Source: Pirellulales bacterium (lineage in GTDB: Bacteria; Planctomycetota; Planctomycetia; Pirellulales; JAICIG01). From it: a stretch of 20,797 nt of DNA. The stretch covers positions 1 through 20,797 of the forward strand of contig JAICIG010000089.1 of assembly GCA_025924495.1 (NCBI GenBank). Reading direction: 5' to 3'. Both the position numbers and the translations under genes were made by a program. Position 1 is the first letter of the stretch, and each line of letters opens with the position of its first letter. Below, in pieces: positions 8,161 through 16,470 of the stretch. The notes under the pieces were generated by a model that saw only the letters and a list, made by a program, of their open reading frames with translations, was not told where the DNA came from and made no database searches.

Positions 8161-8562
8161 ATGACCAGCAATTTTATCGACGCGATAAACGAGAACAACG
8201 CGGGTTCGCCGGCGACTGACGGCGCCGCGCCTTTCGAACTTTTGGACATGACGACGCGCGGCGAAGACCGCCGCGCCGTCTTGCGATTCGGGTTTCCGCA
8301 CAAGCAGTACGTAGCGCCCTACCAAGGCGGTTGCCTGCCGAGTCGGGCTTCATTCAAGGAAGTCAATTGCCGCGACGTTTCGGAACACGGGTTCTCGTTT
8401 CTCACCACGAGTCCGCCCGATTTCGATCTGCTCGTGGTGGCGCTCGGAGTCGCGCCCGATCTGACCTACATGACGGCGCGCGTGGAGAATCGCATTTGCG
8501 TTTCGGAGGGGGCGAGTCCCATGTACCGGATCGGCTGCCGGTTTATGGGCCGACTGAAGTAG
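8161..8562 (+). CDS. PilZ-domain protein, second copy
   Basis: A 133-residue protein with a PilZ domain over most of its length. RxxxR is present as R38-AVL-R42 and DxSxxG as D72-V-S-E-H-G77, so c-di-GMP binding is plausible. The C-terminal strand YRIGCRFMGRL is typical of the fold. Its sequence is unlike the neighbouring PilZ gene beyond these motifs, so this is not a recent duplication. The open frame begins at 8005, but the ATG at 8161 is chosen because GAGG lies 8 nt upstream and the extra N-terminal residues look random. The linker FPHKQYVAPYQGG between the two motifs is longer than in the first copy. Confidence 0.82.
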   Translation: MTSNFIDAINENNAGSPATDGAAPFELLDMTTRGEDRRAVLRFGFPHKQYVAPYQGGCLPSRASFKEVNCRDVSEHGFSFLTTSPPDFDLLVVALGVAPDLTYMTARVENRICVSEGASPMYRIGCRFMGRLK

Positions 8563-8689
8563 CACTCCAGTTCGAGCGGTCAAGCTTGCGGAAGATCCAG
8601 GCGTTCGAGCGAAAATCGGCGCCCAACCAATCCGGAGCTGTGCGTTGCAGAGGCGACGCACTCCATCAAATGGAGTTGGACGGTCTTAG

Positions 8690-9241
8690 TCACGACGTGG
8701 CGCCGCGTGCTGTTTTCTCCGCACGTTTCGGTGAACCGATGGCGCCGGCAGGTTTTGTCTTGCTGCGGGGTTTCGACTTGCGATTGCCCGAGTCGTGCCG
8801 CACGGCCTCGCAATGCTCGATGTACTTCTTGGCAGGCACTCGCCGGATGGCCTCGCCGATGCACTCGAGCGCGAGATCATCTAGCTTTTTGAATCGTATG
8901 CATGCCTTGCCCATATCGAGCTTTTTACCGGTTTTTGCCCAAGCATCACGAAACCAGGCGGCAAGCGGCGAATCGCCATACACGCACATCAGGTAGAGCG
9001 ACATGTAGTTCTTTTGCGACGCCAGGCCGGCAAACGGCAACGGCTGCTTCGGGTCGCAATGATAGCCCGCCGGATAGACGCGATGCGGCACATAGTAACC
9101 GATCATGCCGTACTGCATCCCTTCTTCGTAGTCTCCATCGAGATTCTCTTGAATCACTTGGCGGACCGCCTCGATGACTCGACGTCGATCCTCGGGAAGG
9201 TCGGCAAGATACTGCGCGACGGTGATGGCTTTGCTTTGCAT
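8690..9241 (-). CDS. DUF1801 (YdhG-like) domain protein with basic C-terminal tail
   Basis: A 183-residue protein. Residues about 5-135 match the DUF1801 fold: an N-terminal YLADLPEDRRRVIEAVR helix, EGMQYGMIGYYVP, the KNYMSLYLM strand, and a C-terminal GKACIRFKKLDDLAL segment. DUF1801 proteins are small cytoplasmic proteins of poorly known function, some thought to bind iron or nucleic acid. The last 40 residues are a Lys/Arg/Pro-rich low-complexity tail not usual for the family and could bind DNA or RNA. The ATG at 9241 has GGAAAGG about 4 nt upstream. It stands alone: 127 bp separate it from the convergent PilZ gene. Confidence 0.87.
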   Translation of the reverse strand: MQSKAITVAQYLADLPEDRRRVIEAVRQVIQENLDGDYEEGMQYGMIGYYVPHRVYPAGYHCDPKQPLPFAGLASQKNYMSLYLMCVYGDSPLAAWFRDAWAKTGKKLDMGKACIRFKKLDDLALECIGEAIRRVPAKKYIEHCEAVRHDSGNRKSKPRSKTKPAGAIGSPKRAEKTARGATS

Positions 9242-9534
9242 GCGGCCTTTCCGCGTTAGCGGTGCTTGCTTTCCCCCGACTGTGCGATCCGGGGGCCAAT
9301 CTTTGGACCGATTCGTCGATTCGGCTCAGAACCGTTGGAGCAATCGGCCCATGCGCTGATTATCTCCCCCATCATGGGCTACTGCAACCAAGCCGACGAG
9401 TTCTGTGCCTGTACAAGCGCGCCGTTTCGGCACGCAAATGCAGACAAGCGAGTGAAATCGCACTGCCAGACCAAGAGATTTCAGCGGCGCGCATGCCGGC
9501 GAAAAAGAAGGCTGCTATCTGCCAGCTTCCGCAG

Positions 9535-10599
9535 CTAACCCGGGCTCTTGTCGAATGCCCCGAGCCAACCGGGGTTCTTGGCAGTGCTGTCGAAACCGTT
9601 GCCGGTCTTGAACGGTTCGAACTCGCCCGTGGCGGCAACGTCTGCCGTCCGTTTGAGTAATGCCGCGAGTTGCTCCGTCGAGAGCGGCTTAAACGTCTTC
9701 ACGGCCTCAAGCGCCTGCTCGAGTATCTCCATGCTGTCGATGCCTGTAATTACGGTCGACGTTGGAAGGTTGAGCGCGAAATGCAGGCATTCCATCGCGG
9801 TCGCCAACTTACTCTTTAGAATTATCCCGTCCCCCATCGACTTCATGCCCAACACGCCAATGCCATCTTTCGCCAGTGTTGGCAGGACTAGTTGGCCGAA
9901 GCTGCGGAAATGGGCGTCCATCACGTTGAGCGGCATCTGCACCGCGTCGAAGCGGAAGTCGTGCTTCGCGGCGACTTCCAACATCCGCAAATGGACGAGC
10001 GGGTCCTTGTGGCCGGTGAAGCCAATGAAGCGCACTTTGCCCGCTTCCTTAGCGGCCAAGACAGCCTCCATCGCTCCGCCTTTGGCAAAGACGCGATCAG
10101 GATCTTCGAGCCGAATAATCTCGTGGTGCTGGAGCAGGTCCACATGGTCGGTCTGGAGCCGCTTAAGAGATTCGTCGATCTGCTTGGCGGCAGCCTCCTT
10201 GGTTCGGCCGTCAATCTTTGTCATCAGAAAGACCTTGTCGCGATAACCTTCGCGCAACGCCTTGCCCATACGAAGTTCGCTGCCGCCGTCATGGTAGTCC
10301 CAACTGTTGTCCATGAAGTTGATGCCGCGATCGATGGCGCTGCGGACGATTTTAATGCTGTCTCGTGCGTCCTTCTGTCGACCAATGTGATGCCCGCCCA
10401 ACCCGATCGCGGAGACCTGTTCGCCGGTGCTGCCTAACGTGCGGTACCGCATGTCGCCACGCACCGTTTCTTCGGGCTTGGGCAGTTGAGTTAATGCCTC
10501 CGGCGCCGCCGCAGCAGCATTGATTCCCGACAGTCCACTGGCCGCCGCTGACGCTCCGGCCACCGCCGACACCGATTTCAAAAAGTCGCGACGCTGCAT
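9535..10599 (-). CDS. Tat-exported aldo/keto reductase
   Basis: A 354-residue protein. It begins with a twin-arginine signal (RRDFLKS at 3-9, followed by an Ala-rich hydrophobic stretch to about residue 32), so it is probably folded with its cofactor and exported. The (beta/alpha)8 aldo/keto reductase domain spans about 50-325. The catalytic tetrad is visible as D97, Y102, K128 and H159 (DLLQHH). RYRTLGSTGEQVSAIGLGG is the usual family opening. NADPH-dependent reduction of a carbonyl is the expected activity, though exported members of this kind may not turn over NADPH in the periplasm. The start has only a weak GTGAG upstream. It is divergent from the MFS gene across a 457-bp gap. Confidence 0.92.
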   Translation of the reverse strand: MQRRDFLKSVSAVAGASAAASGLSGINAAAAAPEALTQLPKPEETVRGDMRYRTLGSTGEQVSAIGLGGHHIGRQKDARDSIKIVRSAIDRGINFMDNSWDYHDGGSELRMGKALREGYRDKVFLMTKIDGRTKEAAAKQIDESLKRLQTDHVDLLQHHEIIRLEDPDRVFAKGGAMEAVLAAKEAGKVRFIGFTGHKDPLVHLRMLEVAAKHDFRFDAVQMPLNVMDAHFRSFGQLVLPTLAKDGIGVLGMKSMGDGIILKSKLATAMECLHFALNLPTSTVITGIDSMEILEQALEAVKTFKPLSTEQLAALLKRTADVAATGEFEPFKTGNGFDSTAKNPGWLGAFDKSPG

Positions 10600-11056
10600 A
10601 TCAATTTCTCACGTCCGATGTTTGAGATGCAATCGCGCCATGACCATCACGTGGCCGACCGACGACTGGCATTGCTCTCTGGCCGTTAAAACGGCATCCG
10701 GTTCCAGGCAAGACCGTAAATCAACGTACTGGCGGTGCCGCATGGGAGTAGCGAACGAGGGATGCCTGCATAGCCCGTGCCGACGACTCGACAAAATGGG
10801 AAGAACTTATAACAGCCTGGCGGCGTCGGTTGAACGCAATGACGAATCGCGCCCCATCGTCCATGCTGGACGACTGAGGGCCTCGCTCCCATAAATCGCA
10901 TACGACGATTCCAGCTCCTTAAGCGGTCTTTGCCGCCGGCATTTGACTCTGACAACAACGCGGTGCGGGATTGCCGGCAGACTGTTGGTTTATCGGCACG
11001 CAGATTGCCAGATGAAAGTCGCGCTGACCCCAATTGCAACATCATTGTGGTACATC
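10600..11056. other. Long intergenic region between aldo/keto reductase and MFS genes
   Basis: 457 bp with no gene I can support. Several open frames cross it on both strands (for example minus 11045-10686), but none has a ribosome binding site, a signal sequence or a recognisable motif. No repeat or strong hairpin was seen. It should contain both divergent promoters; none is convincing by eye. Confidence 0.4.
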
Positions 11057-12514
11057 ATGGCTTCCGCCCATCGCACAGTCGGTTCAGGGCCTGTGGTTCA
11101 CACGGACATTCCTGCACGCATGGATCGTCTTCCGTGGAGCCGGTTTCACTGGCTGATTCTGTTTGCTCTGGGCGTGACGTGGGTCCTCGATGGCCTCGAG
11201 GTCACCTTGATGGGCGCTATCAGCGGCGTGCTTAAGAACCGCGAGACCCTGGGCTTCTCCAGCGACCAGATTGGTCTGATTGGTTCCTGCTATGTGGCAG
11301 GAATGGTTGGCGGTTCGCTCATATTTGGCTATCTGACCGACCGCTTGGGCCGGCGATTGTTGTTTTTCCTCACCTTAGTCGTTTATCTCGGCGGCACGTT
11401 GTTGACGGCGTTTTCTTGGAATTTGGAGAGCTTTGCTTTGTTTCGTTTGATCACGGGCGCTGGTATCGGCGGCGAGTACGCCGCCATCAATTCAGCCATC
11501 GATGAACTCATACCAGCCCGGCGGCGCGGCTGGGTTGATCTGATCGTTAACGGCAGTTACTGGTTAGGGGCGGCTCTGGGATCGATCTCGACCATGGTCA
11601 TTCTTAATCCGCGTTGGCTCGCCGCCGACCTGGGGTGGCGGATGGCATTCGGCGGCGGCGCTGTGATCGGGCTCGCAATTCTGCTGGTACGCAAGCATGT
11701 CCCCGAAAGCCCTCGCTGGCTCGTGCTGCATGGTTATTCGAGTCAGGCAGAACAGATCGTGCGAGATATTGAGCGGGGCGTCGAAAAACAGGCTGGGAAA
11801 CGGCTGGCCGCTGTCGACAAAACGGTCGCCATTCATTCGCGGCGCCGCTATGGCTTGATGATCATTTTACGGGCTATGCTCACGCAATATCGGCGACGAT
11901 CGTTGCTTGGGCTCTCGCTGATGGCTGCGCAAGCGTTCTTGTTCAATGCTATTTTCTTCACGTATGCCCTGGTGCTGAACAAGTTTTATCGGGTGCCCTC
12001 GGAGGACACCGGCTTATATCTGCTGCCGTTCGCCTTAGGTAGCTTTTTGGGTGCGGTATTGCTGGGGCGCTTCTTCGATTCGGTGGGACGTCGCCGCATG
12101 ATCAGCGCCAGTTATGCCGCATCAGCAACATTGCTGGTTATGACCGGCGTATTGCTTCAGCAATCATTGCTTACGGCCTTCAGTCAGACGGCGCTCTGGA
12201 CAATAATCTTTTTCTTCGCCTCCTCCGCCGCCAGCGCTGCGTACCTCACAGTCAGCGAGATCTTCCCGCTGGAAGTTCGCGGCCTTGCAATCGCTATCTT
12301 TTTTGCCATCGGCACGGCCATAGGTGGCGTGGCGGCGCCCTGGATGTTCGGTTGGCTCATCGCCACCGGCTCGACGGCAGCTCTGCTTGGGGGCTATCTG
12401 CTGGCCGCGGCGCTGATGTTTGCCGCTGCCGTCGTCGAGTGGATGTTGGGCGTCGATGCCGAGCGGAAGTCGCTGGAAGAAATTGCACCGCCGCTGGCGA
12501 GCATCGACGGCTAA
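11057..12514 (+). CDS. MFS transporter, sugar-porter/metabolite:H+ symporter type
   Basis: A 485-residue protein with about 12 membrane helices. Landmarks: TDIPARMDRLPWSRFHW before helix 1, VLDGLEVTL in helix 1, the MFS motif A DRLGRRL between helices 2 and 3, GAGIGGEYAA in helix 4, PESPRWLVLHG after helix 6 (sugar-porter signature), and the second motif DSVGRRR between helices 8 and 9. The substrate is unknown; close relatives are annotated as sugar or aromatic-acid symporters. The frame is open from 10943, but the ATG at 11057 precedes the family-like N-terminus, although it lacks a good ribosome binding site; an ATG at 11012 is the alternative. A GC-rich hairpin follows the stop directly. 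Confidence 0.88.
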   Translation: MASAHRTVGSGPVVHTDIPARMDRLPWSRFHWLILFALGVTWVLDGLEVTLMGAISGVLKNRETLGFSSDQIGLIGSCYVAGMVGGSLIFGYLTDRLGRRLLFFLTLVVYLGGTLLTAFSWNLESFALFRLITGAGIGGEYAAINSAIDELIPARRRGWVDLIVNGSYWLGAALGSISTMVILNPRWLAADLGWRMAFGGGAVIGLAILLVRKHVPESPRWLVLHGYSSQAEQIVRDIERGVEKQAGKRLAAVDKTVAIHSRRRYGLMIILRAMLTQYRRRSLLGLSLMAAQAFLFNAIFFTYALVLNKFYRVPSEDTGLYLLPFALGSFLGAVLLGRFFDSVGRRRMISASYAASATLLVMTGVLLQQSLLTAFSQTALWTIIFFFASSAASAAYLTVSEIFPLEVRGLAIAIFFAIGTAIGGVAAPWMFGWLIATGSTAALLGGYLLAAALMFAAAVVEWMLGVDAERKSLEEIAPPLASIDG

Positions 12515-12519
12515 AGCCG

Positions 12520-12536
12520 CCCGGCGCCGCGCCGGG
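12520..12536 (+). terminator. GC-rich hairpin 5 bp after the MFS stop codon
   Basis: CCCGGCG (12520-12526) pairs with CGCCGGG (12530-12536) across a 3-nt loop. There is no following T-run, so it is not a classical intrinsic terminator, but its position suggests a 3'-end or mRNA-stability structure. Confidence 0.4.
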
Positions 12537-12725
12537 TGGATCGCCGGCCGTCCGTTACAGCCCATGGCAGAATCTATGCGCTGTTGGCGATCGCGCGCAT
12601 CAACCCAAGGCGCGGAGATTTTGACCGCGGGCTAGTGACACAAGCTATTGCAATTCGCCGCCATTTCGCTACCCTTTTGCGTTGCGGCGTCGTCCGACCT
12701 ATGGCAGGCCGGGAGTTGGCAGAAA

Positions 12726-12881
12726 ATGGAAGAGCCAGATCTGCGCAAATTGCTTGACCGACTTTCAGCATTACGACATCAGGCGGAACTGGAAACCAGT
12801 CCCCAGCGCCGCGACGAACTGTCGTGTGCAATTAAGAACTGCCAATTGAAGATTTTAGAGCTGATCGAACTCAGGCGCTAA
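12726..12881 (+). CDS. Possible 51-residue coiled-coil protein
   Basis: The frame starting at ATG 12726 encodes MEEPDLRKLLDRLSALRHQ and continues with a charged, leucine-spaced sequence ending LKILELIELRR, compatible with a two-helix coiled coil. GGGAG lies 10 nt before the ATG, a little far. The frame is open upstream to 12648, but those residues look random. No family recognised; it could be a spurious ORF, as it stands alone between the MFS gene and a convergent gene 187 bp away. Confidence 0.45.
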   Translation: MEEPDLRKLLDRLSALRHQAELETSPQRRDELSCAIKNCQLKILELIELRR

Positions 12882-13068
12882 CTTCTGTTCCGCGGCGGCC
12901 AAGGCAGCGATTCGAGCTCGTCTTTCAAAAAACACTCGGGACGGCGCCATCTCTAGTGGCTGAACCGAAATAGCGGACATTTGCCGCGGGCATGCACTTT
13001 GCGAAGCCTTCCCTAGTCGGAAACAGTCTTGGCCGCTTCCGGACGTCCGAACGCTTATCGCTGCCCGA

Positions 13069-14760
13069 CTAGCGCCGAGATACTTCTGAAACAGTGCGTT
13101 CAGTTTCGTTCCACCAGATCGTCACCGACGATTGCTGACCGCCGCCGTCATGCCCGTCCATGTAACAGTTGCCCACGGCCATATCCGAGTCGCCGTCCTC
13201 GTCCAAATCCGCAACAACCAGAGCAAGATGATCACATGTACCAAGTTCCAGCGGGCGACGCTCAAAGTGGCCCGGCTCCGTTTGCTCCAGCCAACAGACC
13301 GCGTCAAATCGATCCTTTCCAAAACGTTTCAAGATCTGAGGCAATAGCATCGCGACGGCTACGACGTCCAGATCGCCGTCGCCATCCATATCAGAAGCCG
13401 CTGCACGGCGGCATCCAGGCATGGCAAGTAATGGATGAGGAACCCAAGGAAACTCGCCCCGATTCTCTAACCACTGCACGGAGTGGTAGGGCTTGATGTA
13501 GTATCGGTCGTCGCCATCGCCATTGGTAACCAGCAAGTCGAGATCGCCATCGGTGTCGAGGTCGACAAGTTCGATGCCGCTTGATCCCCAAGAGGGGTTT
13601 GGCGCGGCGTAAATGCGCCGCGTTTCGAACGTGCCGTCTCCTCGATTTAAAAACGCTTCGATGACCTCGTGCTCCTGACTGATCAGGGCGACGAAATCCA
13701 ATGTTCCATTGCCGTCAAGATCGGTCGGAGGAACGTGTATCGTGCCATGTCGGTTGTCGACTTCTCGTGCTTCGAATTTTGGCTTGCCGGCTTCGACGCT
13801 CTGGTTCTTCAACAACAGGATTTGGCCTGCTTCGAACCAGCCGAACACCGCGACTAACACGTCCTGTCTGCCGTCGCCGTCGAAGTCGCCCGGCCGCACG
13901 TCCGCAACTCGGCCGATGCCTGCGGCCAACTCAAGGGACTGGCGCTCTCCCTCGCCGGGCTGTTGCTGAAGGCAAATCACCCGCCCGAGCCGCAGGTCCG
14001 TTGGAAGAAAGTTTCCCAGATCTGCAACGACCAGATCAACCAAGCCATTGCCGTCCAGATCGCAAGGCTCAGCGCGGCAAGGGTTGGCCAACGTTTGCGA
14101 GCCCGGTTGGACCAAGACCGCCAGCTCGCCGTCGGGCCGTATCGAATACAAGCCGCCCGAGCGCATGTCGCTCACAAGCAATGTGCGGGGATCCCCTGTT
14201 GCAAGCTGAGCCCAACTCAATCCAGCGACTGCAGGAGGAATTGATTCTGCGCCCACGCGGAGTTCGGTGCGTCTAAATCTCAAACGATCCGGGGCGGAGT
14301 CGCCGCTGGACTTGATCGAATAATCGTCATAGGGAATTGCCTTCCTTTCGAAGTATGCCACGACAGCCTCCCTATCCGGCGCGGGCTCATTGGCAAGCGG
14401 AGAAGTCTGGTGAAACCTGTAAGCCTGTTCGACTTCATGACGCCACGCTTCGCGAGGCGCATCGGATGCGCGAGGCAATGCATGGCACTTAGCACAGAAC
14501 ACTTCCACTTGCGGGCCAACTGCGGTCTCCAGTTGCTCGTCGTTGAGACCCGCTCGTGACGGCGCGGCATGGAGAGGTTTATTTGCAACCGCGCCTGGAC
14601 CGGCAGCATTGTCCTCGACGGAGCAGCCGACCGTAACACAAATGAGTATAACGGCCGCATAAAGCCGTTTGGACGACAAAACGAAACGCCGCAAAGAAAC
14701 GCAGGGCGACTTGCGCGCAGCACGAGCTCCCAACGCGGTCGACCTTCTGCGCAATAACAT
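13069..14760 (-). CDS. Secreted lipoprotein with c-type haem motif and six FG-GAP/VCBS Ca-binding repeats
   Basis: A 563-residue protein. The N-terminus is Arg-rich, followed by a hydrophobic stretch and a lipobox VGC at Cys46. A haem c attachment motif CAKCH is at 89-93, within a small cytochrome-like region (about 72-145). Then come FG-GAP/VCBS beta-propeller repeats with DxDxDG-type calcium loops beginning near D234, D292, D347, D400, D457 and D518. Such propellers bind ligands or surfaces; a single haem suggests electron transfer or a redox role at the cell surface. The ATG at 14760 has CAGGAG 6 nt upstream. The protein is longer at the N-terminus than typical lipoproteins. No distal haem ligand can be assigned. 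It ends convergently with the 12726 ORF. Confidence 0.88.
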   Translation of the reverse strand: MLLRRRSTALGARAARKSPCVSLRRFVLSSKRLYAAVILICVTVGCSVEDNAAGPGAVANKPLHAAPSRAGLNDEQLETAVGPQVEVFCAKCHALPRASDAPREAWRHEVEQAYRFHQTSPLANEPAPDREAVVAYFERKAIPYDDYSIKSSGDSAPDRLRFRRTELRVGAESIPPAVAGLSWAQLATGDPRTLLVSDMRSGGLYSIRPDGELAVLVQPGSQTLANPCRAEPCDLDGNGLVDLVVADLGNFLPTDLRLGRVICLQQQPGEGERQSLELAAGIGRVADVRPGDFDGDGRQDVLVAVFGWFEAGQILLLKNQSVEAGKPKFEAREVDNRHGTIHVPPTDLDGNGTLDFVALISQEHEVIEAFLNRGDGTFETRRIYAAPNPSWGSSGIELVDLDTDGDLDLLVTNGDGDDRYYIKPYHSVQWLENRGEFPWVPHPLLAMPGCRRAAASDMDGDGDLDVVAVAMLLPQILKRFGKDRFDAVCWLEQTEPGHFERRPLELGTCDHLALVVADLDEDGDSDMAVGNCYMDGHDGGGQQSSVTIWWNETERTVSEVSRR

Positions 14761-14941
14761 CGCTGCTCCTGTGTCCCGAATTACCCAGGTAGTGCTGATA
14801 GGAATGCTTTGGTTACATGAAACTCACGCCCATTTACATTCTGCCGAATCGCATGTGGCATTGACGCGCCGCGGCGAAGCGCGGAGTTTGCTAATAAATA
14901 AAAACCATGTTTTTATTAACGACACATTGGGAGGCGACGAG
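14761..14941. other. Divergent promoter region upstream of the haem/VCBS and amine oxidase genes
   Basis: 181 bp (339 bp if the small ORF at 14942 is not real). It includes a locally AT-rich tract (about 14890-14920) unlike the surrounding GC-rich DNA, with a hairpin and a candidate plus-strand promoter. Confidence 0.5.
14888..14916 (+). promoter_or_regulatory. Candidate sigma70-type promoter overlapping an AT-rich inverted repeat
   Basis: TTGCTA at 14888-14893 and TTTTAT at 14911-14916 are separated by 17 nt, each matching four of six consensus bases. The spacer and -10 region overlap a 9-bp inverted repeat (14897-14905 with 14909-14917, loop CAT), which could act as an operator. It would start transcription about 20 nt before the small ORF at 14942. 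By-eye prediction only. Confidence 0.35.
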
Positions 14942-15079
14942 ATGACGCACTTACGCAAATACCCCGGAATCCGTTCATGCAGTCGCCGCTCAATTCCCAA
15001 CCGTGGACAACTGGTTGCATGGGCGCATATCAGCCGGCGCAGCGATAAAAGCGCGGCACCATACAATCAACTGAGTTAA
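14942..15079 (+). CDS. Possible 45-residue small protein or leader ORF before the amine oxidase
   Basis: The ATG at 14942 is preceded by GGGAGG with a 7-nt spacer, the best ribosome binding site in this part of the window. The product is basic, Arg/Ser-rich, has no signal peptide or membrane helix, and ends 20 bp before the amine oxidase ATG. It is in a different frame from that gene, so it is not its N-terminus. It may be a leader peptide, a small protein, or chance. The codon content is not clearly coding. Confidence 0.35.
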   Translation: MTHLRKYPGIRSCSRRSIPNRGQLVAWAHISRRSDKSAAPYNQLS

Positions 15080-15099
15080 GCCACCGAAACGCAAGCGAT

Positions 15100-15819
15100 A
15101 TGGCTCACGAATTTATTGATGTGATCATCATTGGAGCCGGAGCTGCCGGGCTAGCTGCCGCGCGTCAACTATCCGTGGCGGGACTGCGAGTCGAAGTGGT
15201 TGAAGCGCGCGACCGCATTGGCGGAAGAATTCACACGTTGCGTCCCGCCGGCTCTCTTCTGCCCGTCGAGGCCGGCGCCGAATTCGTGCATGGCGAGCCG
15301 CAGGAAAGCTGGTCGATTATTCGCGACGCACGCCTCTCCGCTTATCAGATCGAGGAGCGACATCACGAGGTGTTTCATGGGAGGCTCCAACCGCTTCAGC
15401 AGGGGAGCGATTGGGAACAAATCTTCGCGCGGCTGGATCTATTGGACGACGACGATCCATCATTCGCTGAATTCCTCGAGCGCTATTGCGAGACATTTCG
15501 GCTACGACCAAGGCCCAAGCAATCGCTTACGTGGAAGGTTTCAACGCCGCGGACAGCAACCTCGTCAGCGCTCGCTGGATTGGGCAATCGGAACAGGCCA
15601 TTGCAGGCGAGCGATCTTATCGCATTCACGACGGCTATGACCGCGTCATGCAGTTTATGGCGGACGGGATCGACCCGAAAACAACACGCATTCGACTCAA
15701 AACGCTCGTGTCGAAGGTTAATTGGCGGCCGGGGCGAGTCGAATTACAAACCTCGTCCGCAGCGGGCGGCGCCAAGGCATCGTTGGCCGCGCGCTGCGTT
15801 CTTATCACCTTGCCCCTAG
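15100..15819 (+). pseudogene. Flavin amine oxidase, N-terminal part (frameshifted)
   Basis: Residues 1-129 are the FAD-binding half of a flavin-containing amine oxidase: IIIGAGAAGLAAARQL (Rossmann GxGxxG), VVEARDRIGGRIHT, and GAEFVHGEP. After about base 15486 the frame carries unrelated Arg/Pro-rich sequence up to its stop at 15819, while the homologous protein continues in another frame (15486-16421). A single missing T at the TATTG at 15484-15488 would restore a continuous ERYLRDISATTKAQA sequence and a normal length of about 440 residues. Family members oxidise polyamines or other amines to aldehydes with H2O2. Either the gene is broken or the assembly has a one-base error. Confidence 0.85.
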
Positions 15820-16421
15820 GCGTGCTTCAGCTCCCGAATGGTTCGCGCGGCGCGGTGGAATTCACACCCGACTTGCCGCACAAGCGTGCTGCCTGGGCCC
15901 AGCTTCGAATGGGCGGCGTTGTTAAACTGGTTTTGCGGTTTCGGGAGCCGTTCTGGGAACCGCTGGCGCCAGACGGTCTGGTCTTCCTGCATGTGCCGGA
16001 TGAGCCGCTGGCCACGTGGTGGACGACTCGGCCGATGCGATCGGCAATTTTGACTGGCTGGTCCGGCGGCCGCCAGACTGACGCGCTTCGCGGTCTTGAC
16101 GCGGGCGGCATTCTCGATCGCGCGCTTGACGCCCTTTCGCATGGATCGACTCTGTCGCGGGCCGAGATTGAGGCGGCGCTGGACGCTTCGCACGTGTTCG
16201 ATTGGCGCGCCGACGAGTTCAGCCGAGGCGCCTACGCCTACGTTCCGTCTGGCGCAGACGCGGCTCCAGAACAACTTGCTAAGCCGGTGGCAAACACGCT
16301 CTTTTTTGCAGGCGAAGCCACGGACCGGCGACAGATGGGCACGGTGGCCGGCGCAATCGCCAGCGGCGCTCGGGCGGCACGCCAGATTTTGCAAGCTCGC
16401 GCGGACGCCGAAGCCCGCTAG
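15486..16421 (+). pseudogene. Flavin amine oxidase, C-terminal part (frameshifted)
   Basis: Continues the amine oxidase in a second frame for 311 codons. Seen: AIAYVEGFNAAD, VLITLPLGVLQ, MGGVVKLVLRFREPFW (with the family-conserved Lys), AYAYVPSGADA, and the C-terminal FAD-binding FFAGEATDRRQMGTVAGAIASG. The first codon in this frame is TTG at 15486, which has no ribosome binding site, so it is probably not an independent start. Sequence past the junction is well preserved, with no further stops or shifts, which favours a recent mutation or a sequencing error over an old pseudogene. It ends 49 bp from the convergent dehydrogenase gene. Confidence 0.85.
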
Positions 16422-16426
16422 CCGCT

Positions 16427-16452
16427 CGGCGTTCCGGTTAGTCGGACCGCCG
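16427..16452. terminator. Hairpin between convergent amine oxidase and dehydrogenase genes
   Basis: CGGCG-T-TCCG pairs with CGGA-C-CGCCG around GTTAGT (five plus four base pairs with one mismatch). It occupies the middle of the 49-bp gap between two converging genes, where a bidirectional terminator is expected. There is no T-run on either side. Confidence 0.4.
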
Positions 16453-16470
16453 CAAGCGAATTCCTCTCTC

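Noticed and set aside
7219..8163. 13-bp identical sequence at 7219-7231 and 8151-8163 (GGCGCCGTTGATG)
   Set aside because: A few 13-bp matches are expected by chance in a window this size; the first copy is not near a gene start.
10686..11045. 119-codon minus-strand ORF between the aldo/keto reductase and MFS genes
   Set aside because: No motif, signal or ribosome binding site; it overlaps the likely MFS promoter region.
13013..13072. 8-bp inverted repeat CTAGTCGG/CCGACTAG spanning the stop of the haem/VCBS gene
   Set aside because: The arms are 44 nt apart and the stem is short; chance is likely.
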